A stretch of 64,000 bases of DNA from Bifidobacterium santillanense (lineage in GTDB: Bacteria; Actinomycetota; Actinomycetes; Actinomycetales; Bifidobacteriaceae): assembly GCF_018555385.1 (NCBI RefSeq), contig NZ_JAFEJS010000001.1, forward strand, positions 1 through 64,000, read 5' to 3'. Below the pieces are notes generated by a model. That model did not search any database and had not been told where the DNA came from. It was given only the letters and a program-made list of their open reading frames with translations. Both the position numbers and the translations under genes were made by a program. This document shows, one piece after another, positions 1-9,905 of the stretch. The first letter of the stretch is position 1, and each line of letters begins with the position of its first letter.

Positions 1-321
1 CTCCACAAAAGCCTTGCGCCGCAAGGCCTCGCAGCCCATTGCGGACACACATTCTGGCCGGCCTTGAAAGTCCCGGCAACCACATTCAAACCAGCGAAAC
101 GCCAATCAGCACAAGGCCTCACAAGCCGAAACAGACACACATTTTGGCCTATAACCCGGAAGCGGCGAGGGGCGATGGCTCCCCTCGCTGAAGGGAAGCC
201 GTCCGCGCATGTGGACCCGAGCGGAACTGCGTGTGGCGGCTCGGTGTCGCATGGCGCTTTATAGCTGTGGTAGCTTGTTGCGTGGTTTCCCCGAGGTGTT
301 CGGGGGAGAGGGGAGAAGACC
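1..321. other. Intergenic region with short repeats at the window edge
   Basis: No convincing gene lies in the first 321 bases. The stretch holds a perfect 8-bp inverted repeat at 11-27 (gccttgcg / cgcaaggc), a 37-bp imperfect direct repeat at 23-59 and 113-149, and a GC-rich hairpin at 165-188 (gcgagggg / cccctcgc). The short ORFs here have no family resemblance and no good ribosome binding sites. The purine-rich run just before 322 serves the next gene. Confidence 0.5.
23..149. repeat. Two-copy 37-bp imperfect direct repeat
   Basis: Copies at 23-59 and 113-149 both begin AAGGCCTC and end in GACACACATT followed by C or T and TGGCC. The middle third has diverged. The copies start 90 bp apart. 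They could be binding sites or remnants of an intergenic repeat family; nothing in the window decides this. Confidence 0.5.
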
Positions 322-1110
322 ATGCAGCTGGCGTTGGAGAGCAACATGTTCTTCATGGGGGTGGAGTATCTCGCGGTGTTCTGCTGTGGACTGGTCGGAG
401 GACTCGCGGCCGTGCACAAGGAGTACGACCTGTTCGCCATCCTCGTCACCGCGTGGCTGACCGCGTTGGGCGGCGGCGTGCTGCGTGACGTGCTGCTCGA
501 GGTGCCGCCCGTCGGCATCACCGACCGGTGGTCCGTGATAGCCGCCCTCGTCTCGGGAATCGCCATCGCCGTGCTCCATCTCGAGGTCGACAAGCTCAAA
601 TGGTCGATGCTCACGCTCGACGCCTTGGCGTTGGGCCTGTTCGCCGTGATCGGCACGTCCAAGGCCATGTATCTGGGCTCCTCGGGCATGACGTCGGTCT
701 TCCTCGGCATGGCCACGGCTCTGGGCGGCGGTCTCGTGCGCGACATGCTCCTCAACGACGTGCCGATGATCATCCGCGACAAGCACTGGTACGCCGTGCC
801 CTCGGCAGTCGGATGCATCCTCGACGTCTTCGTGTGCAAGGGGCGCATGGCCGGGCTTCTCAACGTCGAGCAGGAGATCGCGCTCGATCTGGTCATCATC
901 GCGCTGATCGTCGGCATGCGCCTGTCGTCGGTGATCTTCAACATCACGTTCCCCGGCGCGATGGAACGTCACAACGTCTACCTGCCCGGCGAGGCCCGAT
1001 ATCTCAGGCGTCCGGACATCACCCCGCACCGGTCGGGGCCTTCGACGGGAAGTCATGCCGGTGGGCGGGACCGTCGCGGCGACGGGAGCCGGGAGGACGA
1101 ACACGTCTGA
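322..1110 (+). CDS. TRIC-type cation channel / UPF0126 membrane protein
   Basis: Predicted integral membrane protein of 262 aa in the UPF0126 (YadS/YicG) family, now grouped with trimeric intracellular cation (TRIC) channels. These assemble as trimers and conduct monovalent cations. Two homologous halves are visible, each carrying a glycine triplet and Arg-Asp: GGGVLRD at residues 50-56 and GGGLVRD at 135-141, between hydrophobic helices spanning about 10-110 and 120-215. The last 40 residues are a charged, probably disordered tail rich in Gly, Arg and Asp. A purine-rich GGGGAGAAG precedes the ATG at 322; ATG 346 is an alternative. The gene stands alone ahead of rpsT. The family assignment is firm; the physiological ion and role are unknown. 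Confidence 0.8.
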   Translation: MQLALESNMFFMGVEYLAVFCCGLVGGLAAVHKEYDLFAILVTAWLTALGGGVLRDVLLEVPPVGITDRWSVIAALVSGIAIAVLHLEVDKLKWSMLTLDALALGLFAVIGTSKAMYLGSSGMTSVFLGMATALGGGLVRDMLLNDVPMIIRDKHWYAVPSAVGCILDVFVCKGRMAGLLNVEQEIALDLVIIALIVGMRLSSVIFNITFPGAMERHNVYLPGEARYLRRPDITPHRSGPSTGSHAGGRDRRGDGSREDEHV

Positions 1111-1248
1111 TCCGTCCCGGAACGCGGGAGGCGCGGTCAGACGGTGTGCCCATGGTCCCGGTTCCGCATCGTCGGGTCGCTGCCGCCGGAAGACGGACAC
1201 GCCCGGGCGGCCCCAGGCGCATCCGGGGAGGGGTTTATCCGCGCCGCG

Positions 1249-1257
1249 TGCTATCAT
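1249..1257 (+). promoter_or_regulatory. Likely extended -10 promoter of rpsT
   Basis: TGCTATCAT is an extended -10 element (TGn plus TATCAT, 1252-1257) about 45 bases before the rpsT start. No clear -35 hexamer sits 16-18 bp upstream, as is common for extended -10 promoters. Confidence 0.4.
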
Positions 1258-1301
1258 CTACGTCTCGTATGTCCTTATAGCAAACGTCGTTTGGAGTTAC
1301 A

Positions 1302-1562
1302 TTGGCAAACATCAAGTCGCAGAAGAAGCGCGTCATCACCAACGAGAAGGCGCACCAGCGCAACGTGGCCGTCAAGTCCGCGCTGAAGACCGCGATCCGC
1401 AACACCCGCAAGGCCATCGAGTCCGGTGACAAGGCCGCCGCCGAGGCCGCCTTCAAGGTCGCCGCCCAGAAGCTCGACAAGGCCGCCGGCGCCGGCGTGA
1501 TCCACAAGAACCAGGCCGCGAACCGCAAGTCCGGCCTCGCCGTCGCGATCAACGCCCTGTGA
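1302..1562 (+). CDS. rpsT: 30S ribosomal protein S20
   Basis: 86-aa ribosomal protein S20, which binds 16S rRNA in the 30S body early in assembly. The N-terminus [10 protein letters not shown], the very high Lys/Arg/Ala content and the length match the family. The initiator is TTG at 1302, with GGAG at 1293-1296. E. coli rpsT also uses UUG, where it is tied to autoregulation of translation; whether that holds here is inference. A rho-independent terminator follows at 1598-1635, so the gene is monocistronic. Confidence 0.97.
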   Translation: MANIKSQKKRVITNEKAHQRNVAVKSALKTAIRNTRKAIESGDKAAAEAAFKVAAQKLDKAAGAGVIHKNQAANRKSGLAVAINAL

Positions 1563-1597
1563 TCATGAGTCGCCCGTAGACGGCGACGAATTCGCGT

Positions 1598-1635
1598 GAA
1601 GACCCCGTGAACCCGTTCGGTTCGCGGGGTCTTTC
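1598..1635 (+). terminator. Rho-independent terminator of rpsT
   Basis: GAAGACCCCG and CGGGGTCTTTC form a strong GC stem ending in a short T run, between rpsT and lepA. Confidence 0.8.
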
Positions 1636-1686
1636 GCGTCGAGTACACTGGTTTCGTTTGACCTGAGTAAGTAGGAGGCACGTTCA

Positions 1687-3567
<1,881 letters not shown>

Positions 3568-3568
3568 T

Positions 3569-3604
3569 TGCATAAGGCTGAATTCACAACTTAGGCAGTT
3601 TTTT
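3569..3604 (+). terminator. Rho-independent terminator of lepA
   Basis: TGCATAAG pairs with CTTAGGCA (one mismatch) around a 13-base loop and is followed by six T residues, immediately after the lepA stop. Confidence 0.65.
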
Positions 3605-3606
3605 CG

Positions 3607-3715
3607 TTTCCTAGGCAGGTGCCGGTGGATAGCGGCGCCGGAATCATGGTTTCCTCATGTCGTTGACGGCAGGCACCTGCCTAGGAAATGCGGAATGTGC
3701 CTAGGAAATGCGGAA
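3607..3715. promoter_or_regulatory. Inverted and direct CCTAGG repeats upstream of hemW
   Basis: A perfect 17-bp inverted repeat lies at 3607-3623 (TTTCCTAGGCAGGTGCC) and 3672-3688, with a 48-nt spacer. The right arm is repeated directly: GCCTAGGAAATGCGGAA occurs at 3679-3695 and again at 3699-3715, a 20-bp period. A TTGACG (-35-like) lies at 3663-3668. The half-site GCCTAGSAAA recurs in the palindrome before the downstream MarR gene (4983-5029), so a shared regulator is plausible. Confidence 0.55.
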
Positions 3716-3726
3716 GGTATGCCCGA

Positions 3727-4968
3727 ATGACCTACGAGCTCTACATCCATGTGCCGTTCTGCCTGCGGCGCTGCGGATACTGCGACTTCAACACCTATAC
3801 GGCCGTGGACCTCGGCGCCGGCGCCTCTCGCGGCAACTACGCCAATATGGTCATCCGCGAGATGGGTCTCGTGCGTGAATGGCAGGAGACGCACGGCGTC
3901 GCCGAGCCACCGGTGGACACCGTGTTCTTCGGTGGCGGCACACCCACCATCCTGTCCGCGGACGACCTCGTCGCGATGCTTGACGCCATCCGTTCGACAT
4001 GGGGCGTTGCGCCGGATGCCGAGATCACCACCGAGGCGAACCCGGACACCGTCAACGAGTACTACATCAACCGTCTGGCCGAAGGCGGCTTCACCCGCAT
4101 CTCCTTCGGCATGCAGTCCGCCGTGCCGCATGTGCTGAAGACCCTCGACCGCACGCATACGCCCGAGAACGTCGTCGCCGGCGTCAAGGCGGCGGACAAG
4201 GCCGGACTGCGCTCCAGCGTCGACCTCATCTACGGCGCGCCGGGGGAAAGCCTCGACGACTGGCGCACCTCGGTGCGCACCGCTATCGACCTCGGCGTCA
4301 ACCACATCTCCGCCTACGCCCTGACCGTCGAACCGACCACGAAGATGGGGCGTCGGATCGCCGCCGGCACGCTGCCCAGACCGGACGACGACGACGAGGC
4401 CGCCAAATACGAGATCGCCGACGACCTGCTCACGGCCGCCGGACTCTCATGGTACGAGGTCTCCAACTGGGCGAAGCCGGGATACGAGAGCCGGCACAAC
4501 CTCGGCTACTGGAGGAACGTCGACTGGGCCGGTCTCGGTCCCGGCGCGCACTCGCACTACAACGCCGTCTCCTCCGGAGGCGACGCCGCGGCGCACGCCC
4601 TGCGCGCATGGGACATCGCCCACCCGCGTCTGTGGGGCGTCGCCCTCAACGAGGGCCGCATCCCGTGGGCGGGAAGCGAGGAGATCACCGCGGGGGAGAA
4701 CCTCGAGGAGCTCATCATGCTCGGTCTGCGCATCCGCGAAGGCCTCGATCTGGACCGCATCAACCGAGTCATCGTCTCCGCGCGCGAATCGGACGGCTCC
4801 ACCTCGCTGAGGCCCGTCGATGCCGCACGGCTGCGGCCGATGGCCGACGAGGGGCTCGTCGTCATCGAGACCGATTCCACGGGGCGCTCCCGCGTCGTCC
4901 CCACACGCAGGGGACGTCTGCTCAACGACGCCGTCATCGAACGCGTATTCGACCTCGCCGGCGTGTGA
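3727..4968 (+). CDS. hemW: HemW-like radical SAM protein (heme chaperone)
   Basis: 413-aa radical SAM protein of the HemN/HemW family. The cluster-binding motif HVPFCLRRCGYCDF places Cys at 12, 16 and 19, and FFGGGTPT (SAM binding) follows. The absence of the longer HemN N-terminal extension and the length favour HemW, which binds heme and delivers it to heme enzymes, over true coproporphyrinogen III dehydrogenase HemN. An upstream in-frame ATG exists at 3688, but it lies inside the repeat region. GGAAGG at 3713-3718 is well placed for ATG 3727, so I chose that start. The tandem repeats just upstream suggest regulated transcription. Older annotations call such genes hemN. Confidence 0.88.
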   Translation: MTYELYIHVPFCLRRCGYCDFNTYTAVDLGAGASRGNYANMVIREMGLVREWQETHGVAEPPVDTVFFGGGTPTILSADDLVAMLDAIRSTWGVAPDAEITTEANPDTVNEYYINRLAEGGFTRISFGMQSAVPHVLKTLDRTHTPENVVAGVKAADKAGLRSSVDLIYGAPGESLDDWRTSVRTAIDLGVNHISAYALTVEPTTKMGRRIAAGTLPRPDDDDEAAKYEIADDLLTAAGLSWYEVSNWAKPGYESRHNLGYWRNVDWAGLGPGAHSHYNAVSSGGDAAAHALRAWDIAHPRLWGVALNEGRIPWAGSEEITAGENLEELIMLGLRIREGLDLDRINRVIVSARESDGSTSLRPVDAARLRPMADEGLVVIETDSTGRSRVVPTRRGRLLNDAVIERVFDLAGV

Positions 4969-4979
4969 AGCACGATGAC

Positions 4980-5029
4980 TTGCATTTTGCTAGGTACCTT
5001 GTATTATTTGCAAGGTGCCTAGCAAAATG
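4980..5029 (+). promoter_or_regulatory. Promoter overlapped by a near-perfect palindrome (MarR operator)
   Basis: TTGCAT (4980-4985) and TATTAT (5002-5007), with a 16-bp spacer, form a good sigma70 promoter. It is covered by a 19-bp inverted repeat, left arm 4983-5001 and right arm 5011-5029, matching at 18 of 19 positions (CATTTTGCTAGGT...). This is where an autorepressing MarR dimer would bind. It resembles the repeats before hemW. Confidence 0.75.
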
Positions 5030-5052
5030 TCGTGATGAAGGAGGCCGCGGCC

Positions 5053-5496
5053 ATGCCGATGGACGACCGGGAACTGGTGGAACTGTTCCATGACGTGGCA
5101 CGCGCCAGCCATCAGCGGGAGGTGCGCAGCAACGACGTTCTCGCGCATGGCAGCGGCCAGTCGCGCTGCCTGCTCACCCTCAGCGGTCTCGGACCGGTCA
5201 GCCAGCGTCGTCTCGCGGCGATCCTGGGCATACGATCGGCGTCGATGAGCGAACTGCTCGGCAAGATGGAGTCGCGCGGATGGGTCTCGCGCACCCCGCA
5301 TCCCGAGGACGGGCGCACCTACATGGTCTCGCTCACGGGGGAGGGCATGGCCGAGGCGATGCGTCGGCGGTCCGCGGGCAACGACGCGTCCGGCGAACTG
5401 CTGGCGGCGCTCAGCGAGGATCAGCGGGAGCAATTCGGCGAGATCCTCACCGCAATCAGACGTCACTACCGCGAGCTCGACGAGCGTGGGGCCTAG
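5053..5496 (+). CDS. MarR-family transcriptional regulator
   Basis: 147-aa winged-helix repressor of the MarR family, expected to bind DNA as a dimer and release it on ligand binding. The recognition helix region SQRRLAAILG...SELLGKME and the wing RTPHPEDGRTY are typical. The start is ATG 5053, since AAGGAGG at 5038-5044 sits eight bases upstream; GTG 5032 and ATG 5035 are upstream alternatives lacking such a site. It is directly upstream of an MFS drug exporter and downstream of a promoter-overlapping palindrome. The local logic is therefore a self-repressed efflux unit induced by a toxic ligand. The ligand is unknown. Confidence 0.88.
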   Translation: MPMDDRELVELFHDVARASHQREVRSNDVLAHGSGQSRCLLTLSGLGPVSQRRLAAILGIRSASMSELLGKMESRGWVSRTPHPEDGRTYMVSLTGEGMAEAMRRRSAGNDASGELLAALSEDQREQFGEILTAIRRHYRELDERGA

Positions 5497-5599
5497 TCCA
5501 TCGTCGCGCAATGACCGGGACGGCCGGAGCCGATCCCATGACGTGCGATCGCACGACACCGGCATCACAGTGAATTCTCAGCAGGAAGAGACGTCTATC

Positions 5600-7033
5600 A
5601 TGCGCAGCAACACCATGTCCACCGCGGAACCGGCCGCATTGAGCGACCGCCGACGCACGCTCATCTTCGTCAACATCATGCTCTCGTGCATCGCCACCAC
5701 CGTCATGGCCACGGCGCTCACCACGGCCCTGCCGCCCATCGTGGCCGATCTGGGCGTCAGCATGCAGACCGGCCAGTGGCTCACCAGCGGCTATTCGCTC
5801 GCCATGGGCATCGTCATGCCTCTGACCGCGTTCCTCATCACCCGGTTCCCGACCAAGCCGCTGTACCTCGCCGGCGCCGCGTTGTTCATCGTCGGCTCGC
5901 TGATCTGCGTGGCGCCGGTGCCGTTCGCCGTCATCATGGTCGGCCGCGTCGTGCAGGCGTGCGGCAACGGACTGCTTATGGCGATGGCGCAGGTCGTGCT
6001 CATGACCATCTATCCGGACAGCCGAGGCACGATCATGGGTTGGTACGGGCTCGCGGTCGGCGTCACGCCGGTGATCGCGCCGACGTTGTCCGGACTGATG
6101 GTCGACGCGTTCGGCTGGCGGTCGGTCTTCTACCTGGTGGTCGGCGTGATGGCGGTGTCGCTGATCGCGGCGTGCCTCGTGTTCGACAACGTGCTGAGGA
6201 CGTCGAGGCGCTCCTTCGACGTCCTGTCCTTCGCAGTGAGCATCGTCGCGTTCGGCGGCGTGACGCTCGGCATCGGCAACATCGGCTCCATGCCGTTCAC
6301 GAGCATGGCGGTCCTGCCGCCGCTGGCGCTGGGCGTCGCGGCGTCCGTGTGGTTCGTGGCGCTGCAGCTCAGGCGCGAACGTCCGTTCCTCGACGTGCGC
6401 ATCCTGCGCCGCCGCGGGTTCGCGCTGAGTGTGATCGGCAGCATGCTGCTGTACTTCGCGATGATGGGATCGTCGGTGATGCTGCCGCTGTACGTGCAGA
6501 CCATCAAGGGCGGTTCGGCATCGATGGCCGGCCTGGTGAGCCTGCCCGGCTCGCTCGCCATGGCGGTCATCAGCCCGATGGCTGGCAGACTGTACGACCG
6601 GTTCGGCGTGCGGCGGCTGTTCCTCATCGGCGGCGTCTGTCTGACCGCCAGCAACCTGTGCATGGGGGTCCTGCCGCTGTCTGCCTCGATCTGGGCGGCC
6701 TCGGCGATCAACGTGGCGCGCTCGCTCGCGATCGGCTGCCTGATGATGCCGCTGGTCACCTGGGGCACCGGCGCCGCGGGGAAGGGGCGTCTCGCCGACG
6801 CGAACGCGCTGCTCACCGCGCTGCGCACCATCGCCGGCGCGATCGGCCAGGCCGTGTTCGTCGGGATGATGACCGCGCTGGCGGCGTCCGCGCACGCCGG
6901 CGGTATGACCATGGCGGCGGCGGACATGCACGGCCTGAACCTGACATATCTGGCCATGGGCGCGTGCGCTGTCCCGCTGATCGTCATCCCGCTGGTGTTC
7001 CTGCGCGGCGATGGTGAGCGTCGCGCGGCCTGA
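5600..7033 (+). CDS. MFS multidrug efflux transporter, DHA2 (14-TMS) type
   Basis: 477-aa major facilitator superfamily transporter resembling the EmrB/QacA DHA2 drug:proton antiporters. It has about 14 hydrophobic segments, and the early WLTSGYSLAMGIVMPLTAFL segment is characteristic. It would export toxic compounds across the cytoplasmic membrane using the proton gradient. ATG 5600 is preferred: CAGGAAGAG lies at 5582-5590, and the protein then begins with a short polar leader before the first membrane helix. An upstream GTG in the same frame at 5486 overlaps the marR end and lacks a site. It is co-oriented with marR and probably co-transcribed and repressed by it. Substrate unknown. Confidence 0.88.
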   Translation: MRSNTMSTAEPAALSDRRRTLIFVNIMLSCIATTVMATALTTALPPIVADLGVSMQTGQWLTSGYSLAMGIVMPLTAFLITRFPTKPLYLAGAALFIVGSLICVAPVPFAVIMVGRVVQACGNGLLMAMAQVVLMTIYPDSRGTIMGWYGLAVGVTPVIAPTLSGLMVDAFGWRSVFYLVVGVMAVSLIAACLVFDNVLRTSRRSFDVLSFAVSIVAFGGVTLGIGNIGSMPFTSMAVLPPLALGVAASVWFVALQLRRERPFLDVRILRRRGFALSVIGSMLLYFAMMGSSVMLPLYVQTIKGGSASMAGLVSLPGSLAMAVISPMAGRLYDRFGVRRLFLIGGVCLTASNLCMGVLPLSASIWAASAINVARSLAIGCLMMPLVTWGTGAAGKGRLADANALLTALRTIAGAIGQAVFVGMMTALAASAHAGGMTMAAADMHGLNLTYLAMGACAVPLIVIPLVFLRGDGERRAA

Positions 7034-7063
7034 CGGACCGCGGTACGTGGGCGGCCGTGACCA

Positions 7064-7636
7064 TCACTCCACGCCGCCCAGCAGCGTGTGCGCGTAGGCA
7101 TGGAGCTGCTCGCGGGTGAGCGTGTGGCCGCGCAGATACGCCCAGTCGAGGACGAGCATCACCGTATTCGCGTAATGGTCGGCGATGAGGTCGGCCGGCA
7201 GATCGAACCGATCGCGGTCGACGCAGGTGCGCATGATCTCGTGCGCCCGCCCCTCGATGAACATGTGCAGGCTGGAGAACAGCGGTCCCTCGGGCGGATT
7301 GTGCTCCAGTACCGCTCGCAGCAGCTCCGCGTTGGACTCCAGCAGATCGGCCATCGCGTCGAGCGCCGTGTCCACGCGATGCTCCGGTTCCGATGACGCC
7401 AGATCCGAGAGATTCGCCTGATCGGACAACGCCGTCCAACAGTAATTGAGCAGATCATCACGGTCCTCGAAGTAGTTGTAGAACGTGGCGCGCGGGTACC
7501 CGGCGCGCTCGCACAGCGCATTGACGCTGATGTCGGTGAACGACGTGGTCGCCAGCAGTCCGGTCGTCGCGTCGAAGAACGCATCGAGCGTGCGCTGCGC
7601 GCCCCTCGTGAGTTTGGCGTTGAGGTCCTTCTTCAT
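7064..7636 (-). CDS. TetR-family transcriptional regulator
   Basis: 190-aa TetR repressor. The N-terminal helix-turn-helix ends in the diagnostic YPRATFYNYFEDRDDLL; the rest is the ligand-binding helical domain. It is divergent from the Old Yellow Enzyme gene at 7737, and the 100-bp gap between them carries an inverted repeat, so it most likely controls itself and that enzyme. It is convergent with the MFS gene, whose stop is 30 bp away. No strong Shine-Dalgarno precedes ATG 7636. Confidence 0.88.
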   Translation of the reverse strand: MKKDLNAKLTRGAQRTLDAFFDATTGLLATTSFTDISVNALCERAGYPRATFYNYFEDRDDLLNYCWTALSDQANLSDLASSEPEHRVDTALDAMADLLESNAELLRAVLEHNPPEGPLFSSLHMFIEGRAHEIMRTCVDRDRFDLPADLIADHYANTVMLVLDWAYLRGHTLTREQLHAYAHTLLGGVE

Positions 7637-7667
7637 GATTGTTCAGCATATCCCATCGTCCAGAATT

Positions 7668-7704
7668 TTGCAGTTGTCAAACTTTATGCTAATTTAGACA
7701 ACTG
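7668..7704. promoter_or_regulatory. Divergent promoter region with TetR operator-like inverted repeat
   Basis: CAGTTGTC (7671-7678) and GACAACTG (7697-7704) form a perfect 8-bp inverted repeat with an 18-bp AT-rich centre. For the forward gene, TTGCAG (7668-7673) and TAATTT (7690-7695), 16 bp apart, would overlap the repeat. Both divergent genes would be blocked by a protein bound here. Confidence 0.55.
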
Positions 7705-7736
7705 TACAAACATGGACGTATGAAAAGGTAGAAATC

Positions 7737-9032
7737 ATGACAAAGGACACGAAGACACCGTCGCTCGCCGAACCGCTGACCCTGCCCTGCGGGGTGACGG
7801 TCAGGAACCGGTTCTACAAATCCGCGATGAACGAGGCGCTCGCCGGCCGCGACTGCGCGCCGACCGAAGCCCACGTGCGCCTCTATCGTGCATGGGCGCA
7901 GGGAGGGGCCGGTGTGCTCGTCACTGGCAACGTGATGGTCGACCGCACCCAGCTCGGCGAGCCCGGCAACGTCGCCGTCGAGGACGAGCGCGACCTGAAC
8001 ATGCTGCGTCGATGGGCGGCGGCCGGCACCGGGAACGGCGCGCACTGCTGGATGCAGATCAACCACCCCGGCAGGCAGTCGCCCATCACCATCAATCCGC
8101 ATCCGCTCGCCCCGAGCACCGGCAAGGTCGACGGCGACTACGGCAGGTTCTTCGCCGAGCCCACCGAGCTCACGTGCGAGCAGATCCGCGACATCGTCCG
8201 CCGGTTCGCCAACACCGCCCGTATCGCGAAGAAGGCGGGCTTCACCGGCGTGGAGATCCACGCGGCGCACGGCTACCTCATCAACCAGTTCCTCTCGCCG
8301 CTCGACAACCGGCGCACCGACGAATACGGCGGCGACATCGAGCACCGCGCCCGATTCCTGTTCGAGGTATTCGACGCGGTGCGCGAGGCCGTCGGCCCCG
8401 ACTTCCCCGTGGCGGTCAAACTCAACTCGTCCGACGTGCCGATCGTCGTCAAGGTCAACGCGCGGGACGGCGTGCCGGGCGGCTTCAGCGAGGAGGAGTC
8501 CATCTGGGTCATGAAGCAGCTGGAACGGCGCGGCGTCGACCTCATCGATATCTCCGGCGGCACCTACGCCAAGCCGGTCATCCAGACCAACGGCGGCGCG
8601 GCCGAGGACCGCCGACGCGGCGTCTACTTCACCGACTTCGCCCGCCGGATCAAGGGCGAGCTGACCGTGCCGGTCGCCCTGACCGGCGGCTTCCGCAACG
8701 CGCGCGACATGGAACGGGCGCTCGACGAGGGCATCACACAGATGATCGGCATCGCGCGGCCGCTCGCGCTCGTACCCGACCTGCCGAACCGCATCATCCG
8801 CGACCGGTGGGACGGTTCCGTCGAACTGCCGCGCGTGACGACCGGCATCAAACCGCTCGACAAGGCGTTCGGCGGCATTCTCGTCATCAGCTGGTTCGAA
8901 CTGCAGATGCGCCGCATCGCGCGCGGGCTCCGCCCCGACCCGCGCATCGGCGGCATGCGCGCGCTCCTGTTCGCCTTTGGGCAGCATGGTCCCGCGGCCC
9001 TCGCCCCGCGACGCCGCAAGGGGCGTCAGTGA
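7737..9032 (+). CDS. NADH:flavin oxidoreductase, Old Yellow Enzyme family
   Basis: 431-aa FMN-dependent ene-reductase-like TIM barrel. Landmarks: NRFYKSAMNEAL near the N-terminus, QINHPGRQ, GVEIHAAHGYLINQFLSP followed by NRRTDEYGG, and a C-terminal phosphate-binding GGFRNARDME. Such enzymes use NAD(P)H to reduce activated alkenes, quinones or other electrophiles; the actual substrate is unknown. AAAAGG precedes ATG 7737. It is transcribed away from a TetR gene with a palindrome between them, which suggests induction by an electrophile sensed by that TetR. The C-terminal 40 residues are basic and Arg/Pro-rich, which is a little unusual. Confidence 0.88.
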   Translation: MTKDTKTPSLAEPLTLPCGVTVRNRFYKSAMNEALAGRDCAPTEAHVRLYRAWAQGGAGVLVTGNVMVDRTQLGEPGNVAVEDERDLNMLRRWAAAGTGNGAHCWMQINHPGRQSPITINPHPLAPSTGKVDGDYGRFFAEPTELTCEQIRDIVRRFANTARIAKKAGFTGVEIHAAHGYLINQFLSPLDNRRTDEYGGDIEHRARFLFEVFDAVREAVGPDFPVAVKLNSSDVPIVVKVNARDGVPGGFSEEESIWVMKQLERRGVDLIDISGGTYAKPVIQTNGGAAEDRRRGVYFTDFARRIKGELTVPVALTGGFRNARDMERALDEGITQMIGIARPLALVPDLPNRIIRDRWDGSVELPRVTTGIKPLDKAFGGILVISWFELQMRRIARGLRPDPRIGGMRALLFAFGQHGPAALAPRRRKGRQ

Positions 9033-9077
9033 GGCGACGGACCGTCCGTCATACATCTGATGATTCCGTCCCCGCCC

Positions 9078-9692
9078 TCACCACAGCACGTCGATGGGGG
9101 CGGTGGTCTTGTTGATCTCGATGATGCGGCAGATCTCCTCGGGCGTCTCCTTGCAGCCGCGGCGGATCCACAGCCAGATGATCGAGGAGACCGCCGAAAC
9201 GAGGATCTCCATCGCGTAGTCGGCGGGGATGCCGTTGTATGAGGCCTGCGGGTCGGCGCCGAACCGCTTCGCCTGTGCGACGATCAGCTGCTTCAGCACC
9301 TTCTTGAGCTTGTCGTAGAGCTGCATGTCGTTGCCCGAACGGGAGACGGCGTTGAAGAACGCGTAGTCGTCGCGTACGTAGCGCAGCGCGGCGGAGATCG
9401 ACTCGGCCTGGAAGGCGTCGCAGATGGCGCGCCCCGTGGCGCTCGACGTGATGCGTCCCTCCGGGTCGGCGTTGTCGATGAGGATCGTCGTCAGCTCCTC
9501 GATCGTGTCGTCGATGAGCTGCTGGCGCAGATCGAACTTGTCGAGGTAGTGCATGTAGAAGGTGCCGCGGTTGATGCCGGCCGTGCGCGCGAGGTCGCTC
9601 ACCGTCATCGCGTCGAACCCCTTGGACTGCACCAGCGTCGTGAATGCCGCCTTGATCTTCGCCTCGGTCCTTGTGTTGCGTTTGCCGGCCAT
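9078..9692 (-). CDS. TetR-family regulator of the downstream ABC exporter
   Basis: 204-aa TetR repressor. The HTH region MTVSDLARTAGINRGTFYMHYLDKFDL is clear. On the minus strand AAGGAGG (plus-strand 9701-9707) lies eight bases before ATG 9692, which sets the start; longer in-frame extensions back to 9830 lack such a site and would cover the operator. The motif ATCAACRTGTTGTT occurs both upstream of this gene (9747-9760) and upstream of the divergent ABC transporter (9872-9885). It therefore most likely represses both itself and the exporter. Confidence 0.9.
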   Translation of the reverse strand: MAGKRNTRTEAKIKAAFTTLVQSKGFDAMTVSDLARTAGINRGTFYMHYLDKFDLRQQLIDDTIEELTTILIDNADPEGRITSSATGRAICDAFQAESISAALRYVRDDYAFFNAVSRSGNDMQLYDKLKKVLKQLIVAQAKRFGADPQASYNGIPADYAMEILVSAVSSIIWLWIRRGCKETPEEICRIIEINKTTAPIDVLW

Positions 9693-9746
9693 GGCCGATG
9701 CCTCCTTCGATGCCGTGTCTCGTTTCGTCATGCCTGCCACGATTAT

Positions 9747-9760
9747 ATCAACGTGTTGTT
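9747..9760. promoter_or_regulatory. TetR operator copy 1 (own promoter)
   Basis: ATCAACGTGTTGTT is a near-palindrome centred on CAACRTGTTG, in the upstream region of the TetR gene. It shares 13 of 14 bases with the copy at 9872-9885. Confidence 0.65.
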
Positions 9761-9829
9761 CGATTAACAGGCATAATCGCCACTTTCCGCCGATGTGTCC
9801 AAACTGAACGGAACGGGCGAAACCGTTCA

Positions 9830-9885
9830 TTGACCGCCGTTTCGGCCTTTTCTACAATCGCAGGCAGTTAAATCAACATGTTGTT
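9830..9885 (+). promoter_or_regulatory. Promoter and TetR operator copy 2 before the ABC exporter
   Basis: TTGACC (9830-9835) and TACAAT (9853-9858), 17 bp apart, form a near-consensus sigma70 promoter. ATCAACATGTTGTT at 9872-9885 lies just past the expected transcription start, with a perfect CAACATGTTG core. Bound repressor would block initiation or escape. Confidence 0.75.
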
Positions 9886-9905
9886 CATTATGAAAGGCAG
9901 TGACG

